Assembly (NCBI RefSeq): GCF_049274025.1
Contig: NZ_JBASRV010000018.1
Strand: one strand, 5' to 3'
From: Miniphocaeibacter sp012841535
Lineage (GTDB): Bacteria; Bacillota; Clostridia; Tissierellales; Peptoniphilaceae
Length of the DNA stretch: 64,000 nucleotides
Positions 59,375 to 64,000 of the stretch are shown here, in pieces. The notes under the pieces were generated by a model, which saw only the letters and a list, made by a program, of their open reading frames with translations, had not been told where the DNA came from and did no database searches. The position numbers were made by a program, and so were the translations under genes. The number at the start of each line of letters is the position of its first letter. Positions within the stretch are counted from its first letter, which is position 1.

Positions 59375-59426
59375 AAAATAAAGACTAGCTATTATTTGTT
59401 AACAAATAATAGCTAGTCTTTATTTT
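59375..59426 (-). terminator. Perfect 26-bp palindrome, terminator of the lipid kinase gene
   Basis: Arms 59375-59400 and 59401-59426 are exact complements with no spacer (GACTAGCTATTATTTGTT at the centre side), with T-rich ends on both strands. As RNA it makes a very long hairpin after the minus-strand kinase gene. Confidence 0.85.
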
Positions 59427-59437
59427 CAAATAGTATT

Positions 59438-60355
59438 CTATTTCACTATAATTTTTATTTTTTCTTTTAATAAGATAAATTCTGCCCAATTACTTTTTCC
59501 AACTTGTTCTCCATCTGTATGACAGTGAAGCTCTTTAGAAGTTTCAATTTTAAAATATTTTCCCTTTGAAATATAAACATCCTTACTTTTAACATGCTTG
59601 CCTGAAAATGCTCTAAGGGTTAAAAATGCCAATTTAAATTTATTTCTAGTATTTATTATACAAAAATCAAAAATATCATCGTAACCTTTTGCATCAGGAC
59701 AGAACTTTACTCCCTTACCTTCATATGGTGTATTCATAATTACAGAAAAAAAGGGAGAATTGAAAATATTTGTTTTTCCTTCCTCTATAACTGTAAAAGC
59801 TACTGGCTTAAACTGAAAAATTACCTTTAAAGTACTAAAGATATAGACTAATTTACTAATAGGTGTATTTTTAAATATTTTCCTAAATTTTGAATTATTA
59901 ACAGTGTAGGTTATTTGGGCATCAAATCCAATTCCGGAAGATACAATAAATTTTCTTTCAGAAAAACTATTTTTAGTTTTCCCAATATTATAATTAAGGA
60001 TTTTTTTAGGAGACAAAATTATTTCCAAGTAATTTTGCAAACTTGTTTTATAACCATAGGACCTTACAAAATCATTACCAGAACCTATGGGAATAACTCC
60101 TAAGGTAACTAAATCAAAGTTTTTCAAACCGTTAATTACTTCATTTATAGTACCATCTCCACCAATAATACCAATGGTTATTGGTTTCACTAAATTCTTA
60201 GAAATTTCATCAGCAATAAAATCTGCTCTTTTTTCCCTAGTAGTTAAGGCAAAATCATATTCTATTTTTCTATTATCTAAAATTTTTTTTAATTCTTCCC
60301 AAGTTTTCTCACCTAGTCCTGAACTAGCATTGGGATTAATAATAAAATAAATCAT
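59438..60355 (-). CDS. Diacylglycerol kinase-family lipid kinase (DgkB/YegS type)
   Basis: The 305 residues start MIYFIINPNASSGLGEKTWE and carry the DAGK catalytic motifs GIIGGDGTINEVINGL (about 63-78) and VIPIGSGNDFVRSYG (about 93-107), and a C-terminal beta-sandwich ending LHCHTDGEQVGKSNW. It phosphorylates diacylglycerol or a similar lipid, recycling head-group-free lipid to phosphatidate. Soluble, membrane-associated. Monocistronic. Confidence 0.92.
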   Translation of the reverse strand: MIYFIINPNASSGLGEKTWEELKKILDNRKIEYDFALTTREKRADFIADEISKNLVKPITIGIIGGDGTINEVINGLKNFDLVTLGVIPIGSGNDFVRSYGYKTSLQNYLEIILSPKKILNYNIGKTKNSFSERKFIVSSGIGFDAQITYTVNNSKFRKIFKNTPISKLVYIFSTLKVIFQFKPVAFTVIEEGKTNIFNSPFFSVIMNTPYEGKGVKFCPDAKGYDDIFDFCIINTRNKFKLAFLTLRAFSGKHVKSKDVYISKGKYFKIETSKELHCHTDGEQVGKSNWAEFILLKEKIKIIVK

Positions 60356-60411
60356 ATATCCAACTCCATTACTTCATTAATTATAACCTATTTAGAAATA
60401 AAAGATATATA

Positions 60412-60455
60412 TTGACAAAAAAAAGAAAAATCATATAATATGTTAGGGAGCTAAC
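60412..60455 (+). promoter_or_regulatory. Promoter and likely MarR operator
   Basis: TTGACA (60412-60417), 16-base spacer, TATAAT (60434-60439), then the inverted repeat GTTAGGGAGCTAAC (60442-60455; arms GTTAG/CTAAC) at the expected transcription start. It fits autorepression of the marR-ABC operon. Confidence 0.75.
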
Positions 60456-60471
60456 TAGAAAAGGTGAAATT

Positions 60472-60906
60472 ATGAATAAAATATATTGTGGGAAAAAAAT
60501 TAATATAGCGTCAAAAAAAATTAAGTGGGGTTTTGACCAAATGGCAGAAAAATACGGTGTAACTGGTACACAAGCTAGAATTTTAAATTTTATTGTCAGA
60601 AAAGGTAAAAACTATGAGATTTATCAAAAAGAAATAGAGGAAGAATTTAATTTAAGACGTTCAACAGTAACTGGAATAATTCAATTAATAGAGGGAAAAG
60701 AACTTATTACCAGGACAATTTCTAAAGAAGATGCTAGAGTAAAAAAAATAAAATTAACAAAAAAGGGGATAGACTTACAGAAGAAAATATCTGTTGAAAT
60801 TAATAATTACGAGAAAATACTAACAAATGGAATTAGTAAAGGGGATTTGGAAATACTTTCAAAAGTATTAGATAAAATAATGAGTAATATAGAAGAGAAT
60901 ATTTAG
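60472..60906 (+). CDS. MarR-family transcriptional regulator
   Basis: The 144 residues form a MarR winged helix: YGVTGTQARILNFIVRKG, recognition helix region EFNLRRSTVTGIIQLIEGKE, and the wing ISKEDARVKKIKLTKKG. It starts the operon with two ABC half-transporters (9 bases downstream). MarR proteins of this layout repress the exporter until a drug binds. Confidence 0.9.
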   Translation: MNKIYCGKKINIASKKIKWGFDQMAEKYGVTGTQARILNFIVRKGKNYEIYQKEIEEEFNLRRSTVTGIIQLIEGKELITRTISKEDARVKKIKLTKKGIDLQKKISVEINNYEKILTNGISKGDLEILSKVLDKIMSNIEENI

Positions 60907-60915
60907 GGGGTGCAT

Positions 60916-62652
60916 ATGTTAAAAAATATTTTAAAATCCGTAAGGGAATATAAAAAAGATAGTTTTTTAGCGCCGTTATTTGTTTCCTTTGAAGTTATAT
61001 TAGAAGTTTTAATGCCTTTTATGATGGCATGGATAATAGACAAGGGCCTGGCAAAACAGGACATGGAATATATAACAAAAATAGGAATAATTCTAATAAT
61101 AATGGCAATTTTGTCTTTAATATCAGGAGTTTTAGCAGGTAGATTTGCCGCTAGTTCATCAGCTGGATTTGCAAAAAACTTAAGACTTGATATATTTAAA
61201 AAAATTCAAACATTTTCTTTTCAAAACATTGATGAATTTTCAACATCAGGATTAGTAACAAGATTAACAACAGATGTTACAAATATACAAAATGCCTATC
61301 AGATGTTAGTTAGAACAGTAGTTAGGTCACCGTTGATGTTAATATTTGCCTTAGTTATGGCACTAAGAATTAATTTTAAAGTTGCAATGATATTTTTAAT
61401 TATTATTCCATTTTTAGGAGTAATATTATTTCTTATAATATTAAAAGCCCATCCAATTTTTGAAAAAGTCTTTGATGAGTATGATAACTTAAACAAGGTT
61501 GTACAAGAAAATGTTTCAGGAATAAGAGTTGTAAAATCCTATGTAAGAGAAGATGAGGAAATTAAAAAATTTGACAAAATGTCACTTTTAATTTTCAACC
61601 TATTTAAAAAGGCAGAAAAAATAGTTGTTTTCAACAATCCGGTTATACAGTTTTCAATATTTACAGCAATAATTTTTATTTCATGGATTGGCTCAACACA
61701 AATAATTTCAGAAACTATGACAACAGGTCAACTTATGAGTTTAATAACCTATGCTTGGCAAATATTAAATAGTCTAGTAATGTTTTCAATGTTATTTGTA
61801 ATGATAATTATTGCAAGAACATCTATGGAAAGAATATCGGAAGTATTAAATACTAACCCAAATCTAGTTAATGGAGAAAATCCAATAGAAGAAGTGGAAA
61901 ATGGGGAAATAGTATTTGAAAATGTTGGATTTAGCTATGTTGATGATATAAATAAACTAGCCTTAAGGGATATAGACTTTAAAATAGAATCAGGGGAAAC
62001 AGTAGGAATAATTGGTGGAACAGGTACTGGTAAATCTACCTTAGTTCAATTAATTCCAAGATTATACGATGTAACATTAGGACAGGTTAAAATAGCCGGT
62101 AAAAATGTTAAGGACTATGATTTAACTGTTTTAAGGGATTCTGTAGCCATGGTATTACAAAAAAATGTACTTTTCTCTGGAACTATTAAAGAAAATTTAA
62201 AATGGGGAAATAAAGATGCTAGTGATGATGAAATAATTCATGCATGTAAATTAGCTCAAGCCCATGATTTTATTATGAGTCTACCAGATGGTTATAGTAC
62301 TATATTAGACCAGGGAGGAACAAATCTTTCTGGAGGACAAAGACAAAGGGTTTGTATAGCAAGGGCCTTGTTAAAAAATCCTAAAATCTTAATTCTAGAT
62401 GATTCTACTTCAGCTGTCGATACTAAAACCGATGCATCGATTAGAAAAGCCTTTAGGGAGGAAATTCCTAATGTTACTAAAATAATAATAGCTCAAAGAA
62501 TTCATTCTATTGAAGATTCAGATAAAATTATTATTTTAGACCGAGGGAAAATTGTGGCTATTGGCTCACCAGAAGAGCTAATGAAAACCAATAAAATATA
62601 CCAAGAAATATATAACTCTCAACAGAAAGGAGGATTATTTGATGAACAGTAG
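60916..62652 (+). CDS. ABC exporter half-transporter, subunit A
   Basis: ATG 60916 follows GGGGG; GTG at 60910 is an unlikely start. The 578 residues have six membrane segments (about 1-310) and an ATPase domain with Walker A GGTGTGKSTLVQLI, signature LSGGQRQRVCIARAL and Walker B KILILDDSTSAVD. Asp replaces the catalytic Glu after Walker B, as is normal for the degenerate-site subunit of heterodimeric exporters such as BmrC or LmrC. Its partner overlaps its stop codon. Confidence 0.92.
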   Translation: MLKNILKSVREYKKDSFLAPLFVSFEVILEVLMPFMMAWIIDKGLAKQDMEYITKIGIILIIMAILSLISGVLAGRFAASSSAGFAKNLRLDIFKKIQTFSFQNIDEFSTSGLVTRLTTDVTNIQNAYQMLVRTVVRSPLMLIFALVMALRINFKVAMIFLIIIPFLGVILFLIILKAHPIFEKVFDEYDNLNKVVQENVSGIRVVKSYVREDEEIKKFDKMSLLIFNLFKKAEKIVVFNNPVIQFSIFTAIIFISWIGSTQIISETMTTGQLMSLITYAWQILNSLVMFSMLFVMIIIARTSMERISEVLNTNPNLVNGENPIEEVENGEIVFENVGFSYVDDINKLALRDIDFKIESGETVGIIGGTGTGKSTLVQLIPRLYDVTLGQVKIAGKNVKDYDLTVLRDSVAMVLQKNVLFSGTIKENLKWGNKDASDDEIIHACKLAQAHDFIMSLPDGYSTILDQGGTNLSGGQRQRVCIARALLKNPKILILDDSTSAVDTKTDASIRKAFREEIPNVTKIIIAQRIHSIEDSDKIIILDRGKIVAIGSPEELMKTNKIYQEIYNSQQKGGLFDEQ

Positions 62653-64000
62653 TAGAGGAAAAACTGCAAAAAGATTATTAAAGTATGTATTTGGAACATA
62701 TAAAATACAATCTGTAGTTGTAGCAATTACAATATTTATTAGTTCAATTTCCTATCTAGTAGGACCTTTGTTTGTAATGTATCTTATAGATAATGTAATA
62801 ACTCCTTTAATTGGAAGTCAAAATCCTGACCTTTCACATTTAATAAGAACAATTATTTTAATGGGAGCCTTGTATTATACAGGAGTAATAGCAAATTATA
62901 TCTACAGTAGATTAATGGTAAATATTGGCCAAGGGGTCTTAAAAAGAATTAGAGATGACCTTTTCAAACATATGCAAAGTTTACCAATAGAATTTTTTGA
63001 TAAAAATAGCCATGGGGATTTAATGTCACTTTATACAAATGATGTTGATGCTTTAAGACAGATGATTACCCAAAGTATACCAGATACCTTCTCGTCTTTA
63101 ATAACAATAGTAACTGTATTTATAGCAATGGTTATAATAAACATACCACTTTCTATTTTAGCAGTTGTTATGGTAATAATAATGATGATTGCAGCAAAAA
63201 CAATAACATCAAGAAGTGGAAAATATTTTGTTAGACAACAAACGGACATTGCAAATGTAAATGGTTTTATAGAGGAAATGATTAATGGTCAAAAAGTTAT
63301 AAAGGTTTTTAACCATGAAAATAGCACAGTAGAGGATTTTGAAAAATTAAATGACAGACTTTGCCACAGTGCTACAAATGCCAATAGATTTGCCAATATA
63401 ATGATGCCAGTAGTAAATAATATTGGTTTTATCCAGTATGTTTTAACTGCCTTTGTCGGCTCTGTTTTAATAGTAACAGGCTTTAGTGCAATAACAGTTG
63501 GAACAATTGCATCATTCTTACAACTAACAAGAAGTTTTGCCATGCCATTTGGAAGAATATCAAACCAGGCCAACTTTATAATAATGGCATTAGCAGGAGC
63601 AGAGAGAATTTTCAATGTTATAGACATAGAACCGGAAGTTGATGAAGGTAATGTAACACTGGTTAATGCAGAATTTAAAGACGGAGAATGTACAGAAACC
63701 GATTGTAAAACAAGAACATGGGCTTGGAAAGTTCCAGTAGAAGATGGCTATAAATATGTAGAATTAAAAGGTGATGTAAGATTTAAAGACGTAACCTTTA
63801 GTTATGATGGTAAAAAAACCATCCTTCATGATATAAACCTTTTTGCAAAACCGGGACAGAAAATTGCCTTTGTAGGTTCAACAGGAGCAGGAAAAACCAC
63901 AATAACAAATTTAATAAATAGATTTTATGACATTCAAAAGGGACAAATTCTTTATGATGGAATAGACATTAAAAGAATAAAGAAAGATGATTTAAGACGT
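62642..64000 (+). CDS. ABC exporter half-transporter, subunit B (cut by window end)
   Basis: ATG 62642 lies 11 bases inside the end of subunit A, with AGGAGG upstream (62629 region). The 453 visible residues start MNSSRGKTAKRLLKYVFGTY and hold six membrane segments. An unusual ~50-residue insertion before the ATPase domain (VNAEFKDGECTETDC, TRTWAWKVPVEDGYKYVE) is typical of this heterodimer subunit. Walker A GSTGAGKTTITNLI follows. The frame runs open to the window edge; signature and Walker B are beyond it. Together with subunit A it forms a drug or lipid exporter under MarR control. Confidence 0.9.
   Translation, partial: MNSSRGKTAKRLLKYVFGTYKIQSVVVAITIFISSISYLVGPLFVMYLIDNVITPLIGSQNPDLSHLIRTIILMGALYYTGVIANYIYSRLMVNIGQGVLKRIRDDLFKHMQSLPIEFFDKNSHGDLMSLYTNDVDALRQMITQSIPDTFSSLITIVTVFIAMVIINIPLSILAVVMVIIMMIAAKTITSRSGKYFVRQQTDIANVNGFIEEMINGQKVIKVFNHENSTVEDFEKLNDRLCHSATNANRFANIMMPVVNNIGFIQYVLTAFVGSVLIVTGFSAITVGTIASFLQLTRSFAMPFGRISNQANFIIMALAGAERIFNVIDIEPEVDEGNVTLVNAEFKDGECTETDCKTRTWAWKVPVEDGYKYVELKGDVRFKDVTFSYDGKKTILHDINLFAKPGQKIAFVGSTGAGKTTITNLINRFYDIQKGQILYDGIDIKRIKKDDLRR

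Noticed and set aside
60916..62652. Asp in place of the catalytic Glu after Walker B in ABC subunit A as decay
   Set aside because: One degenerate site is the normal state of heterodimeric exporters, and the partner subunit follows directly.

Overview
The window is AT-rich, low-GC Gram-positive (Bacillota) chromosome. Shine-Dalgarno sites are strong (AGGAGG type), TTG and GTG starts are frequent, intrinsic terminators are dense, and there are T-box and preQ1 leaders, CWB2 cell-wall anchors and YitT membrane proteins. The gene content (tryptophanase/TPL-like lyase, FtcD, pectin-sugar uptake, no respiratory genes) suggests an anaerobic fermenter of the Clostridia/Tissierellia type. I cannot name the species. 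I see no rRNA, tRNA or CRISPR array.

Layout. 1-0.6 kb: 3' part of an IS30-type element. 0.7-3.1 kb: a PucR regulator and a MOSC protein still carrying the last codons of a lost moaC. 3.3-7.7 kb: a methyltransferase, then an ECF sigma factor operon with a membrane protein and an ABC exporter. 7.9-12.2 kb: YifB/ComM, an operon of EIIA, 2-hydroxyacid dehydrogenase and racemase, and a GNAT. 12.3-14.9 kb: preQ1 riboswitch, queT, a PPC-domain protein and two tandem class-I glutamine-amidotransferase-like proteins, the first without a catalytic triad. 15-20.2 kb: AhpD-like protein, O-acetylhomoserine sulfhydrylase with a LysR regulator, a yjdF riboswitch before a yjdF gene with an in-frame stop, and a tyrosine phenol-lyase/tryptophanase homologue behind a T-box whose specifier reads UAC (Tyr).

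20.3-32 kb: an ABC-F protein with a degenerate second ATPase site, an IS1182-type relic, a 1300-residue RCC1/DUF11/CWB2 surface protein, a YitT protein, a 700-bp non-coding region with a perfect 61-bp duplication and tiny leader ORFs ahead of an Lsa-like ABC-F resistance gene, MerR/GyrI regulators and YjbQ. 32-34 kb: a glucose-family PTS EIICBA.

34.3-48.7 kb is the clearest functional unit: a pectin/unsaturated uronate locus. GH105 and GH28 hydrolases, an ABC importer (shared-type ATPase, two paralogous binding proteins, two permeases), KduI, a DhuI-like RpiB-fold isomerase, KduD/DhuD, a sugar isomerase/epimerase, a MATE protein and a LacI regulator sit together. Repeated palindromic operators lie at its promoters. 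Oligogalacturonides would be imported, trimmed inside the cell to 4-deoxy-5-ketouronate, isomerised and reduced to KDG.

48.7-64 kb: FtcD, DNA polymerase IV, a Fur-box-linked 32-residue membrane peptide, two YitT paralogues flanking gap (one frameshifted), an AgrA/AgrC-type two-component pair without AgrB/AgrD, a PH-like protein, a second CWB2 surface protein, a lipid kinase, and a MarR regulator with a heterodimeric ABC exporter cut by the window end.

The most distinctive observations are the Tyr T-box on a TPL-like gene, the amidotransferase pseudoenzyme beside its intact paralogue, two unrelated isomerases for one step in the pectin locus, the Fur-linked microprotein, and several genes caught in decay (moaC, yjdF, yitT, IS1182 transposase).
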